This document shows positions 13,090 through 25,849 of a stretch of 64,000 nucleotides of DNA, piece by piece. Within the stretch, counting starts at the first letter, position 1; each line of letters begins with the position of its first letter. Below the pieces are notes generated by a model. That model was not told where the DNA came from. It made no database searches and saw only the letters and a list, made by a program, of their open reading frames with translations. The translations under genes and the position numbers were made by a program. The stretch is from Plectrocnemia conspersa. Lineage: Eukaryota > Arthropoda > Insecta > Trichoptera > Polycentropodidae. The DNA lies in contig VTFK01000249.1 in assembly GCA_009617715.1 (NCBI GenBank), positions 124,001 through 188,000 on the forward strand, written 5' to 3'.

Positions 13090-13400
13090 TTTAAACAAAA
13101 TCACAATAATATTCATCACAACCATCTCTGATGGGCTGCTATAACCACGTTCGTTCTTTGAGCTACCCTATGCTACTTAGCCATTTGGTCCGAATGATCG
13201 GGTGAGGTATTCACACCGGAGGCTGTAAAAGTTCACCGTTTTTACGGTGTCTGGGCGCAATCCCATGTGCGAGTAAAATCCCAACCGGGAACGATCCCAT
13301 TTGCGCCCGGGAGATGGCCCGAGCGTCCCGGACGTGTTAGGCGGCACTTAAATTCACCCTGTTACTACATTGTTTATGGATAAATACTAGGTATGCGCGT
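13090..13400. other. GC-rich block, probable repeat piece
   Basis: High GC text with 'GGTGTCTGGGCGCAATCCCA' and 'GGGAACGATCCCATTTGCGC', directly after the LINE relic. It has no open frame. It could be LINE 3' flank, a SINE or another repeat; no second copy was seen in this window. Confidence 0.3.
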
Positions 13401-14291
13401 ATCTATTTTGCTACACGGCATAATAATGAAACGGTTGTTAATTTTACGACGGACTCAATTTTGGAAAGTGCGTTAACGCGTAGGGTGCATTAAAGTGAAA
13501 ATAAAGTATATGATCTAATCTATTGGGATCGGTGTGGGGTTGGCGGATTTTTTATAATGCATGTTGAACTACAAATAAATGATTGATTAGACTGCCATTT
13601 TCAATTCATGCAGACGTAAGTGTAAAAATTCAAGATTATAATAAACGCTAGTATTTATTGATTTTATTAATAAACTATATTTTGGTAGAACTTAGCTTTT
13701 AATCTGACAACAGGTATGCCGCTTTATATGGTCCCCATCTATCGTTTATCCACTTAGTGTTTCATTGTTCAATTTTGTTGAAATCAACGACCTTAAATTT
13801 AAAGGGTTTCTTGAACCCTATACGTCAACACATTACACCGCTGTGTTTCTCGATGCACATTTCACTTTTACGAGTAAACAGCGACTAGCTAAATGAATAG
13901 AGTACAATACGCAGCGAGATAAGATCGTGAAGTTTCTCGTCTTATGTCATTTGGAAGTACATACGTTTAGGAACACGTCCGCTTTACGTTCTGCTCCAAG
14001 TTTCATGCACGATAAAAAATATATAAAAAAATATATTCTTTTAGAATTTCACTAAAATAAATTAAGTTTTTTCAAACAATACTATATAATACCTAATTAC
14101 AAGACTTTTGTTAAAATATATTTTTGGAAAATCACAATTAGGGATTGCGATTAATAATTTTATTATAGTATTCAGGGCCGTAAAGCTTTCTCACTAAACA
14201 CAATTATGCAATGATCATCTAGCCAATTATTGCACTCGCTTCTTAGAAAAACGAAATAAGTATAAGCCTTTAAAAAATGACATTTGCTTAA
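13401..14291. other. Intergenic DNA
   Basis: Mixed composition, no supported feature. Confidence 0.35.
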
Positions 14292-14512
14292 CAGCTTAAC
14301 GACCGGTATTTATTTGCCGAACTTTGTTTGGTGGCCGGGCGATCTCACGGAAAAATGGCAAACAATTATGTTTATCAGTAAATTCCTTATATCTTGTAAA
14401 CTAATTAAGATATTGTATTCAAATTTAATATTTAGCTTCCTTATGATTTTTCGCATAAATAGCTGTCAAGTACGTCATTTAACCAGTGTTTCTAAACCTG
14501 TGGGTCCGATTT
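14292..14512 (+). repeat. Dispersed repeat, copy 1 of a pair
   Basis: Shares with 15226-15440, in the same order: 'CAGCTTAACG', 'TTTGCCGAACTTT', 'GGTGGCCGGG', 'TAACTTGTAAAC'-like text, 'TAGCTTCCTTATGATTTTT', 'GCATAAATA', 'TACGTCATTTAAC' and 'AGTGTTTCTAAA'. About 220 bp each, same orientation, about 934 bp apart, diverged. No coding potential and no obvious termini, so the class is unknown. Confidence 0.75.
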
Positions 14513-15225
14513 GTTTGAAATAATAGTTTCAAAAACCGATTTATATCATTGGCAAACATCTTACAAATACAAAGTAAGTGAGACTCTTCAATAGATTAGT
14601 ATTAAGTACAAGATATTTTATCACTTTTTAAATTTAAAAATAAAAATTTTGATTTGTTATTTCTGGGCCACCATGTCTGACCATTTGTATGCCCATACTC
14701 ACGAAATGAATTTACGGTACACTTCACTAAAAATATTTTGCTTATTGCACTTAAATAAATTAAAAGTAACATGTATGCTCTCAATATATTTTATATTCAT
14801 CATTTTCATTCTTTCCATAATAATAATTTGGTATTATATAGGTGATATAAACAAAAAACCAAACATAAATTCTCAAAACAGTTTCTTTCTAATTATATTG
14901 TATGCTTTGAGCGAAGGCCAACATCCATTTCTAAAAGGTTCATTGTTGACAATTTACTACCTGCACTTGCGATAGATAGATTGGCTCTAATCTTAGGAAA
15001 GATATTTTCTACTTAATTTTGTATTGGTTATTTACATGAAACACAAGTTAGATCAGCCCACAATATTCGCATACACTAAAAGGTGTCTAGCAATTCACAA
15101 AAATATTATGATAATATTTTATTTAAGAAATTATTATTAAAAAAAATAGTTTACGATTTTATCTAATGTTATTGTTAATTTATTATTCTTAATCTTATAA
15201 CACATCTAAGCACTATATTTTTTAC

Positions 15226-15440
15226 CAGCTTAACGCCCGGTGTTTTTTGCCGAACTTTCCTTGGTGGCCGGGAGATTTCGCGGAATAATAGCAAAAAATT
15301 ACCTTTTTTAGTAAATACCCTATAACTTGTAAACCAAATAATATATTTATCGAAATTTCATTTGTAGCTTCCTTATGATTTTTTGCATAAATATATTGTA
15401 ATTACGTCATTTAACGAGTGTTTCTAAATATGTGGGCCGC
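15226..15440 (+). repeat. Dispersed repeat, copy 2 of a pair
   Basis: Partner of 14292-14512 (shared blocks listed there). The two may be ends of one larger element (long direct repeats) or two separate insertions; the DNA between them shows no transposase-like frame. Confidence 0.75.
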
Positions 15441-15620
15441 ATAATTAAGTGATATAACGAAAAAAAATTGTTTACAAATATAATATTAAATATTTACTAT
15501 AAATTACAATCAATGTTATTCTAAAAGGGTAAATCGCCACTACCTGTCCCGTCTTATCAGCTTACCTTGTGCATACCTTTTAAGAATTCATCTATTAGGG
15601 TATATGACACTTTTTTTATT

Positions 15621-15648
15621 GTGGAATTCCCAAATTCGGGAATTCCAC
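15621..15648. other. Perfect 11-bp hairpin
   Basis: GTGGAATTCCC, a 6-base loop AAATTC, then GGGAATTCCAC. It lies about 155 bp before the decayed frame at 15804 and could belong to the same unidentified mobile element. Confidence 0.7.
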
Positions 15649-15803
15649 ACAGATAAAAAAATGCATTTTATAATCGAAGTAATGCAGTATATTTAGTGTC
15701 TTCTAAACTATCGGTCGAAACGTATCGCGAAAATTGCTCTTCTCTCTGTGATCTTTTGTGATTGTGATTTTGATTTAAACATTTTATTTTTAATCACGGC
15801 AAA

Positions 15804-16075
15804 ATGGACGAAAGAAATTAAACCTTTTTGGAAAATTTTGAAGACGCGTTGTCCAACGCCCCCCCAGGGATTGTGAACATAGTGATGTGTGCGAAAGTAA
15901 TTCTAATTCAAGTGTACGTGAACATAGACCGCGTGTGACAAATTTGCACTCACCCAGTTCATTTTCTTCATAATGACAAATGTTTTTACACGTATCACTC
16001 AGTGTAATTATGAAAATAAATGTGTTCGAAACAGTTGTACGCAGAAAATGGACGCCAAAAAATTTAGTGAGTGCA
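15804..16075 (+). pseudogene. Decayed protein-coding fragment, possible transposase N-terminus
   Basis: From ATG at 15804 the frame reads MDERN, a TAA stop, then TFLENFEDALSNAP. After a run of seven C the frame shifts and continues DCEHSDVCESNSNSSVREHR and PRVTNLHSPSSFSS before stops. The amino-acid text is rich in acidic, Ser and Asn residues, as at the N-termini of piggyBac-type transposases, but no domain is identifiable, so the family is a guess. The fragment is dead: one nonsense change and at least one frameshift. Confidence 0.4.
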
Positions 16076-16650
16076 AATTATTATTTATTATAAATGGATA
16101 TTTTTTATAAATCGTTTATACAAAAAATTTTAGAAGCATTTAAACATACATGTTATTAATTTAATTATCGCATTTTTAAGCTGATGTGCTCATAAAAAAT
16201 CGTGCACTAATCAATGTTGTCAAATTTCAAAAATTTCTTTAATGATTATTTAACTATTTTTGTAAATACGCAATTCACTGTTTTTATTATTATTAACTAA
16301 CTTTTACTACAAATTATCACTTATTAATAACAACAACAATAAATAAAAATATAATATTCCATAATGCAAAAAATATAGTCACTGTAAGTGGGAGCGGCTT
16401 GGAGAACCGTTACCTAACAACACACTAGCCCAAAAATATTAGAATATAACAAACTAAAATAGGCGACGACTCGTTGCATTGCGACGCAGTGGGATAAAAC
16501 GACTCTTTTTACGAAAAATTAAAGTAAAATATAATTTATTTTATATCTTATATTATGTAGAAATAGTATACTACCATCTCGCATTATAATATAGGGGTAA
16601 ACTGTATTGTATTATAGTGTATTTTTAATAAAAGAAGACGCGTGACGCAG

Positions 16651-16721
16651 GACGCATGGGCGAGTCCTCGGCCGCTGCAAAAAGTTCTCTCAGGACTCGT
16701 GGGTGAGTCCTCGGTCGTTAA
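16651..16721. repeat. 43-bp spaced direct repeat, GC-rich
   Basis: GACGCATGGGCGAGTCCTCG at 16651 and GACTCGTGGGTGAGTCCTCG at 16694 repeat with a period of 43 bp, the second ending at a TTAA. May be an end of the unidentified element that includes 15621-16075. Confidence 0.6.
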
Positions 16722-17689
16722 GCTGTTAATGGACATCTTAGAGGTTCAATTGTGTAACGGGAATATTGTAGCCTTAAGGTGATATATTGTTTCCCGTGAT
16801 AGTTTCGTAACAAAAAAATATTCATTCAATGCATTGGAGATTCCTTACGTGTTATTTATGGGAAACCCTTTAGTTCTAGTCGTAATGAGGGTTTTGTCTA
16901 AGTTATCATTATTGACGAATAATTTTTGATCATAGATTTTAAGAATAGTATTCCCTACAAACGTAGGCATCTGTGTGGTCTCCCACATAATTATTATTTT
17001 AAGCTAAGCTATGGTTTTTAAGATAGATGAGAAAAATGTGCATTCACAAGCACAAATTACTTTGGCAACATATACACGTATTTTATGATTCCATATCTTT
17101 GATCTAATAATTAGTCTATGCTTTATTTACTCTTTCTCTTTTGTATTTGCATTTCTTAAATTACATTCAATAATTAGTATTTTGTATTAAAATATAATGG
17201 TTTATTACCAGAACTACGTATTTTATATAGACTAAAGTAAAATAAGCAGTTTATAAAATGTAAAATATTTTTTAAAACGTTTATTTTAATATGATATAAT
17301 TTTTTTAAACATACTATAAATAACGAATTACTCGATAATAGGCATTAAAATGTTAATATTTTTGGTATTAACTACAATATAATAAAAATTAAATATTAGG
17401 TTAAGGGGAAAAAGTAAAAAAAATACAATTTGGTATATCTAAAAAAAGCTTGACAATATTATAATATTTACATAAATATTTCAAAGAAGCTGATTTAGAT
17501 GAGAAAGAATTCAAGATCTACCTGAATGATACATACGTTTATATATTTTATATTAAACATATAAATATTATCTAAAACCTGATTACAGCAAAAACATTTT
17601 AATACTAAAATCACATATGTATACCTGCATATTATATAATATTTGCGCATAAAAAACTTTAAATTTTTTCTGATTCTTTTGCGCTCTTA
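16722..17689. other. AT-rich intergenic DNA
   Basis: No supported feature. Confidence 0.35.
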
Positions 17690-18215
17690 TTACGCCATAC
17701 ACTCAGCCGAAAAATAAAGTTTGGGGCGCCCTCGGGCGCTTCACTTTTCCCTTCCATCAGCTCCGAGAGGCGAATTAACCGTAGGGCCGCAATGCCGGTA
17801 CGTTTTTCCGAACGCGCGCGCGGAAAAGTGCGGAAGACTCTGCGGAAGAACGAGTTTGTCATTTGGACCACCCCTTCAAAGAAAAAAAATGGGGTGGCGT
17901 CCGGACGCGGTTTTACGATCGCGACGCCAGTTACTTTTTTTCCGACCCCGACGCACTTCTTGCCGAAGAGGCGCCCCATTTTCCACGGGGCCGAAGTTCA
18001 GCACTCACCCCTCGTGAACATTCGACATTTTATTTCGCGTAAAGATGATAACGTTTCGCCTTCGCGATACGATTTTTGATTTTCGCCCCTAATGACGCCG
18101 CAAGGACTCGTTAGACAAGGGCGGCGCGCGAATTGTCCATCAGCGTCGTGGGGGTAGGTCGTAAAGTGCGTCAGTAAATTCTGCCCAGCCCCAAAAGGTC
18201 GTAATGAATAATTAA
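17690..18215. other. GC-rich CpG block of about 500 bp
   Basis: The strongest GC island of the 5' flank, with many CpG steps, GCGCGCGCGG near 17815, and frames open on both strands. The overlapping frames have arginine/proline-rich translations that change strand and phase without a common domain, as expected of open frames in GC-rich DNA. I call it non-coding; a promoter, regulatory block or GC-rich repeat are all possible. Confidence 0.4.
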
Positions 18216-20559
18216 TACCATTTGGAAACAATAAACTAATGTATGCATTTATGTATGTGCATCAATAAAACATAATAATTGTCACGTTTAATCTAATTTA
18301 TTGTAATTACTTTTTAATTAATTAATTCAATGTGTCATTACTAAATGACTTGAAATTTTATTTTACATTTAGGTAAACTATATTTTGACTGGAATCTGTG
18401 GATGAGTTGCATATTTTAATCGCTTTGAATGACGTTGAGCTTAGTAAAATTATTAATACTGTTACTCCACACCTAGCAAGCGTATTAAATTACAAGTTTA
18501 ATCAGTTTTTTCTCTTTGCTGCAATTTTTTGTAGTATTGGTTTTAATGCCGAAAGGGTCCAGATGTATACTTAGGTATGTGTCGCTGGCTTTCGATTTAA
18601 TGTATTTATATTTTTTGTTTACTTTTAAGAAGTAATGATGCTTCATTTTTTTATATGGGTTTTATAAAGATTCGCGTAGTTTAACTACAATTAATTAAAT
18701 ATCTTAATTACTGTGTCACTAGCGTACATTGAAAGTTTAATATTTTATCCATATGGTAACATTAAACAGCATTGGAAAATTAATTATTTCCATTTTTATC
18801 GAAATATGGTAATTTTTTAAAGGTGAAATCATAAAAGATGTGGGATCATTGAATTGCAGGATACAAAAGTGGCAATAACTAGCAGAAATATATATATTCA
18901 ATTTTTTATTTTCTATTAAAACCATTTTATTAAAAAAACTTTTTTTGTACACTTTTAAATTTTTATATTAATATATAACTCATAAATATGTCATAAGAAA
19001 TAATTGCTTTACAAATGCTGCAAAATATTAAGGTAAATATATTTCACATTTAAATTTGATTTATTTTTAAATCATATTGAGGCTTGTATTTTTTTTTAAG
19101 AATTACTTACCGAGAATTTTTCGAGAAAAGTGTTAAATTGATAATTCTTATAGATCCCCTCGAGAAATTTTATAGAGCTTTTTTATGGTAAGAGATAAAT
19201 TTGTACAAAATATTCAAATGTCTAATAATTGCTGCATACTAAGGAAAGGGTCCGTGCAAGATGCTCGAAATTACAAAAATATGAATGCTTACTTAAAAGC
19301 TTTTATTAGAAGTCGAAAGTATTTTATTGATCAAAAAATTTTTATCTTCGATGTTTAATTTACGATTTTTTACATTAAAATTACGATATACTATAGCTAT
19401 GATTGTATTTATTTTTTATAACGCTGCATAAGAAAGGGTGGGTCAGTGCCAGATATTAAATATAACAAAATAAATGTAGATTTTATAATAAAATGATTTG
19501 AAAAAAATTATATTTTAATTTGTAACTTCTATTTGTATTCGTATTTATTTATCAAAATTCAATATTTGTAAAAAAAAACATAAGCGATAAAAATGTAAAT
19601 ATAACTAGACGCAAAATCCACTAAAGTAAAAATGTATGACGGCATTAAAATGTACATGTATTTTCTGTATAATAATTAGCTTATGCTTACATATGTACAC
19701 CTTTCTTAATAGGTACCCTATTTGTTTTACTATAAATGTATTAATTTGGAAATTTACAAGTTTAATATGATGGTTTATATAGCAAAATATATATATATAT
19801 ATATAAATATATTTATAAAAATATTTTTAATAGATATATAATAAATTATGTTCTAGAATAAATTTGGCATATAATAAAGAAACCATACTACTTCAAGAAT
19901 CTTTATTAATTTGTCGCAAAAATGTAGAGAAAATAAGATTATATAATAGTATATTATTATATTATTTTTATTATAAGCGTAATTTTAAAGTTGCACGTTA
20001 CTTTAGATATTAATATGTAACAAAAAAATAAAATTCACAAAATATTAAAAACACGTTATCCACCAGAAATAAAATGTTTGATAATCAATAATATGTTTTC
20101 TCTGAATCTTACCCGAAGTAAATGTGACATTTTTGATACTGTTACTAAACAAAACATGTATGCTAAATTGTTTACATATTAAATAATAATATTGAAATGA
20201 CCCTGGCACTGACACTGATTTAATTGCTCATAGTAGTACTATGCGACTATCTATCTCAAGAGTGTTTCTATGAAAGAAAGTAATGAAGTGACTTTTAGAT
20301 AATGATTAAGCAGGGGTTCTTCCACACAGAATCATTAGACTGGAAAGATATAGATTAAAATTATTATTATTAGAAAAACTAGGATATTTAAATTTGTTTT
20401 TGTTTTAAACTATACTTTTTGCTTTCATATATTTATTATAATATATTATTTTTCAAGTCCAATGGTCTAAAAGTAATAAGTACGAGCTTGAGTCCCTTTT
20501 ACCAGCATAAATTATTTTATCTATTTGACTTTCGTGCCAGCCCTAATATTTTTTATTTG
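18216..20559. other. AT-rich intergenic DNA
   Basis: Nothing supported. A (TA)n run lies near 19788-19805. Confidence 0.4.
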
Positions 20560-20770
20560 GCAAAAAATTGCCCATCGATGATTTGTAGATTGGATTGATG
20601 ACACGCAATTCACGTCGAGCCCACACACACCCGGGGACCAATGAGACCCCATCGATTCCGGGTGACATATACTCGAACCGGGGGGATGTGGGGATGGCGT
20701 TTCGAATTGTGTTATATCATGGCGAGTTTTGACTAAAACAACAACTACTTCCTGACAAGTTGAGCAAGGA
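20560..20770. other. GC-raised non-coding block
   Basis: Contains CACACACACCCGGGGACC and CGAACCGGGGGGATGTGGGG in otherwise AT-rich DNA; no coding support. Confidence 0.3.
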
Positions 20771-23700
20771 AAGTCCATTATGTGATCCAGTGTGTAATAT
20801 ATACATAATAATGGGTACACTAAAAGTTTTACGTTTTAATCGGGTAACTTGTTATTGGCCAAAATTTAATTATTACTAAGAATATTATAAATCAAAACTC
20901 TATATAATAAATGTATGCGACAAGTGATTCGTAAGTACTTGTCATTTATAAAAGAATTGTAACATACACATTAGAGAATAGACCTGAGCAGTGTAATCTG
21001 AAAGATGCTGAATTTCTGCACTAATTAACTAAAATTGTATTACTAAGGTTTTACGATTAAATTATTATAACGTAATTTTATAGCTTTATTTTATATAAAA
21101 TATAGCATAGTTGATAACTTATACAAAAGTAATCAATATAGTAAAATTTGTTTTGATTTTATCTTATCTTGCGATCTAGCGACCATGTTCCAGTGGTCAG
21201 GAGCGGGGATATTAGAGAATGTGAAGCATTTTATCGGTGGATATAATACATATTTTATGTTCAACTCATCTTTTCATTTTAATATAGGAAATATTTGTTT
21301 AATAAAATTTAACAATATATTTTTTAATAATAACAATAAATAATATGGTTATATAGTAATATACATATATTGTGGGCTATTTGAGATATTTTAGACTTTA
21401 AATGTCTATGTATACATGTATTTAATTGTTTATATAAATCTTCTTCGATTTGATTTTATTTTTATTTAATATAATATATTTCTGCAAACTATTTATCTTG
21501 AAGATATCTTCAAGCGTTTGCTTCACTGTTTATTTATAAATTTCGAAAAATTATTTATTCAATTACCTATAGGTAAAATTTAATTATTTCCACTCTAATT
21601 TTTTAACAACTTTAAATAAATGTAATATGCCATATTGTTAATCAATGCAATATAAAAGTTTATTTATTTTTATTATTTATTGTATAAATAGAAATATATT
21701 ATTAATTTTATAAATGAAAAGATATTAATAAAAGTAGTATTGTTATATAAATGTAATGATAATATTTTTATTATTAATTTATGGGAATGCATGGAATAAA
21801 ATAATCTTTTATAATAATAAAATACATTGCAATAATTTTTAATATTACATGGTAAATTTTATTGAGCTAATTAAAAAATAAAAGTGTAAATAATTATTAT
21901 TCATAAAAAAATCATTGGCGAATAATTCTAAAATCGGTAAACTTTCCATTCGATAAATTGCGTTGTCGGTGAATTTTCTATTCGACAAATTTACCAGTCG
22001 GTGAATTTTTCGTCAGTGAACTCTCCAGATATATATTTATTGTAACAAGACACAATCTGTTATCTTAGTATTGTAAAATATAATTAAATTTAATATATTG
22101 TTATATGTTTATCAATATACACTTCTTATAAACTATTATTACAGATAATAATCAATAGATTTCACCTTCCATGGCTCAGCTGATTTTATTTTAATAACTC
22201 ATCAATAAAAAAAAACTGATTTTTGATAATCGATCCGAAATATAATAATATAATAATCAAAAATTCCGATCTCATAAATAACATAATTTTGAAGAAATAG
22301 CAAATTGTCTATTAAAATAATTTTTTTCTCAATTTTATATTTTATAAAAGTAAATTTTTTAAAAGTAAACGTAAAAAAACAGTTTAAGGATTAAAATTGA
22401 AAAATGTTATATTTACATAGTAGTCTGTAAGCAGTGTTTTAAAAAAATAAATAAAAACCCGTTTTTTTAAAAATAACTGTTATTTAAAGTTAAATGAATT
22501 ATCTCACAATACTATAAATAGGTCTAAACGCGATTTTTAATTTTAAATTTAAAATTATTACTGTTTTTAAAATATACCCACAATAAAATATTTTTATATA
22601 ATTATATCAGCTGAACACTAAAAAATATATTTTAATTTTACTAATTTAGGAATAACCACACAGTTTATATATTAAATTACATTGATACTATTATCTTAAA
22701 AATAATATTTATTTGACTTAAAAAAAATATATAGCACAGTTATTGATTTGCACTACCTTGTACATTTATTTTTGTAAGTTACAATAAGGACAAAAACTTT
22801 AAAAGAATATTAAATATAAACTTAAGAAATAATTACTCATTTAAGAAGAATATTTAAATCACTAAATTTTGTAGTATTAAATCTATATTTTCGCAAATAA
22901 AAAATAATGTTCATTTCTATAATTTTATGCATTTAGCATTAATTTAAAGTTTTAGAATTTTTATTATAAAAATAATAAACATTATTGTAAGAACGTACTA
23001 CATATATTATAACACTAATATTTCACTTGATAAATAACAATATTTAATATATTTTTAAGCCACGCAGCATCGTCGTACGACAATATTTTATTTACAATAC
23101 ACACTCCAGCGCGACAGCCTCCGTTATATTTTTATTTTTTGTGTGCAGGCTTTACACGACGAGCCTGTGTCGTAAGTTATTAATGTTCGTCACTCAGTCG
23201 TGTGGGACTAACATTGTTTCTGCATTAATATTATTTTCACAACAGCCACCGCCAACCAGCCCTTTCGGTTTACAATGACGCGGTGTAAAGTTTCTTCAAT
23301 GCTTCCAAGAGGACAACGGGATAGAGTGACGCATCGAAATCAGTACAATGGAAAGCTCGAATAGATCACGGAAGCAAAAAAAAATGACAACCTGTTGAAA
23401 GTCCTTTTGTGAAAATGGCCTTCAAATGACATTTATTCATAATTTATACACAAAAATATAGTAAAAAACGTATATTTTTAATAAAATGATAGCCATAAAA
23501 ATTCTATCAGAGATTTAAATTTTTAAGTAATTTTTAAAATTTGGTAAGCAAGACTTTTACTTCGAGCAATTTAAAGATTTTAATGGGTGCGTTTCAGTTA
23601 TCTGTATTAATTATTAAAATTATAATTTTATTGTATATTAAGTGTCCTATTTATATTTTAAAGCAAAAAGGAATGAGAGATCTTTGTCTGGTAAATTTTG

Positions 23701-24541
23701 TAGTTGCGACAACATGTTTTTTGATTAAATGTATAGAAAATGTATGAGCATCGTAGTGAAAAGCCTACAATTTTGATTGCAATAACTGCAATATAAGTTC
23801 GGAATAGCGTAGTCTTAGAAGTCTACGCTAGTAACTTAGTAGACTAAGTTACTACTGTAGACCTAAAGCAGCATTAGGCAGTAGACTTAAATTTGTATTT
23901 TAAAAAATGCGCATTATTAAAAACTAGTCACCAGCCAGTAAAGATTTGTAATAAACTATATAGTTTAAATTTAAAAAAAAAGTATAAAGAACTCTGAATT
24001 TTGATTGAACTTGACGTTCTTTCTCTGGTTTTAAAATAACACGCTAATGCAAGTTTGTGTTATTGGCCACTGCATTTAACAATTGCACGACATTTTTATA
24101 GAATAATATTTAATTTAAAAAAATCAACAGCTGTGTGCCAAATTTAACTTTAAAATAAAGAGTTTTGTATTGTATACGTACTATAAAAGTAAGTTTAATA
24201 CAGAAATTAAAAAAAATAGGGATATAAATAAATAAATTAAAAGGCAGAAAAATAATCTTTAAAATATAAATTTTATTACAATACAGTTCAAAATAAAAAA
24301 TACAAAAAATAGTTTCATTTATGCGTTCGCAAAAGTTTGTCCTCTATTTTTTTTATCTAAATTTAGGCTTATTAATTTAGTTAAAATTATTTAAATTTTT
24401 AAAATATTTTAGAACCATAAGTATAAGTGTCTTGTATCCGTTGAACCGCTCTTATGACTATTTATGTGTGTTAGATACGATTGTATTTTTGTCACATTTT
24501 TTCCACTAAAGTCTTCACATATTTAAATATTTAAAAAATCA
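20771..24541. other. AT-rich intergenic DNA with a GC-raised block at 23060-23370
   Basis: Very AT-rich, no gene seen. The block at 23060-23370 has CpG-containing unique-looking text (for example CCACGCAGCATCGTCGTACG). The 3' untranslated part of the minus-strand gene that ends at 24542 should lie at the right edge; TTTATT at 24272-24277 is AATAAA on that strand and could be its poly(A) signal. Confidence 0.4.
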
Positions 24542-25808
24542 TCAACTACCAAAACCATATTTTAAAGCCATTTCAACAACATCTGGTGATCTATTAGCTA
24601 AATCAATAATAATACTAGGATCACTCGTTGGCCTTTGTACAAAATTAAAAGGCAATCTTAGGATTTTAGTTCGCCGTGTTATATGTTTTTGCTCGATTTC
24701 ATCATAATCTTTTCTTGTATCTTCTGATCGTAAAATTGAAATATTACCAAATTTATGTGGCAACAAAATTATTGAAAGATCACTATTCTGAATAATATCG
24801 TCATGACGAGACTTCGCCTCTAAGTGGTGATCATAATCATTACCATAAAAACGGCTATCAAACTCTGAAAACTCTTCAACCGGCAACGATAAATTAAGCA
24901 AGTGTATTTCACTATTACCGATCCTCGTCAAAACAGTTCCAAAAGTACTTCTTTTAAATCTGTAATGTGTTCTTGGCGAACAAATTTCTTTACATTTCTG
25001 AATATTTTTGATTCTCAAATAAATATCTCGTACATCCATATCTAATTTGTGGTTATTTTTCTTCATAAAAATACCTCTGTAGTTGAAAAAGCATTCTTTA
25101 TACATTGTGCATATGAAATCATCTTCAATGTTACTGCCAGTTATAAATATTAATATTTCATTAGCTCTTTTTAATTTGTCTTTAAGATAAGACGGGTTTA
25201 GTGAAAATTGGGTTTTATTATTTCTGTAAAAAATATTTTTTTGTGTATAATAATAGTTTTATTTGAATATATTTTAAACAAGATAAAATGATACCTTGTT
25301 AATCCAGAAACGGAATTTTCCGTGCATTCGTTTCCAACGATCACTTTGTAGGGCGATATCATTAGACCAGTGCAAATATTTTCACTAATGAATGTAACGT
25401 TGTTAAATTTCAGGAATGCAATCTGAAATGATATAAAATAATATTAAAGCCTTAAATTAATTTTATCATAAAATATTTTAAATACTAAATAATTTTAGCG
25501 TGTACAACTAAAAGCGATGATAGCTTATGACTTTATAAGATTTGTCCAACCAAGCAGTTCCTAAAATCTCTACTACTTTTCTGCTATATTTGATATGACT
25601 TTGAGACTAGAAAGACGCAGTGCAACCGCGTGTATATACATACATATATCGTCACTATACAAATTATTTTTCTTACAATTTTAAACAAATGCATAGCAAC
25701 GAAAACAATCTGTCAAAATCATACCAAAATTTTTCTTCCATTTTCTTCGTCTGAACCAGAGCCATAAGCAAGACCAAAACTCGCCATCAACAGCATAAAG
25801 ATGGACAT
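24542..25808 (-). CDS. Secreted, degenerate trypsin-like serine protease homologue, 297 aa, three exons
   Basis: Exons on the minus strand: 25808-25725, 25422-25295 and 25223-24542 (stop included). All borders are GT-AG, phases are 0 and 2, and the sum is 894 nt. The start MSIFMLLMASFGLAYG is a signal peptide; a second Met (MLLMASF) could serve. 'GRKIL' follows where a trypsin has its activation site, then IAFLKFN and ENICTGLMISPYKVIVGNEC, which aligns with the chymotrypsin-fold 'CGGSLISP..VLTAAHC' strand, but 'VGNEC' stands in place of 'AAHC', so the catalytic His is lost. Later 'EIHLLNLSLP' resembles the 'DIALL.L..P' block without its Asp. There is no GDSGGP segment; the protein ends at 'MALKYGFGS', with a basic/acidic C-terminal half and no membrane segment. 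It is therefore likely an inactive protease homologue or truncated relative. A small exon between exons 1 and 2 could have been missed, since the usual stretch after the activation site is short. No known name assigned. The fold is inferred; the exon model is read directly. Confidence 0.7.
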
Positions 25809-25834
25809 TGGCTCAACAGCGAACATCTTTGCGA

Positions 25835-25840
25835 TATATA
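25835..25840 (-). promoter_or_regulatory. TATA-like box of the protease-homologue gene
   Basis: TATATA (minus strand context GCTATATATCGC) lies 26-32 bp before the first ATG of the minus-strand gene. If used, transcription would start at or very near that ATG, which would favour the second in-frame Met as start or a very short leader. Confidence 0.35.
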
Positions 25841-25849
25841 GCACCTTTC

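Noticed and set aside
17659..18231. Several overlapping frames of 77-106 codons on both strands
   Set aside because: All follow from high GC with few stop codons; translations are Arg/Pro-rich, contradict each other and show no family motif.
25440..25724. Extra exon in the first intron of the protease-like gene (for example around 25560)
   Set aside because: An acceptor-like TTTTAG exists, but no frame from it reaches a good donor in phase 0 without a stop.
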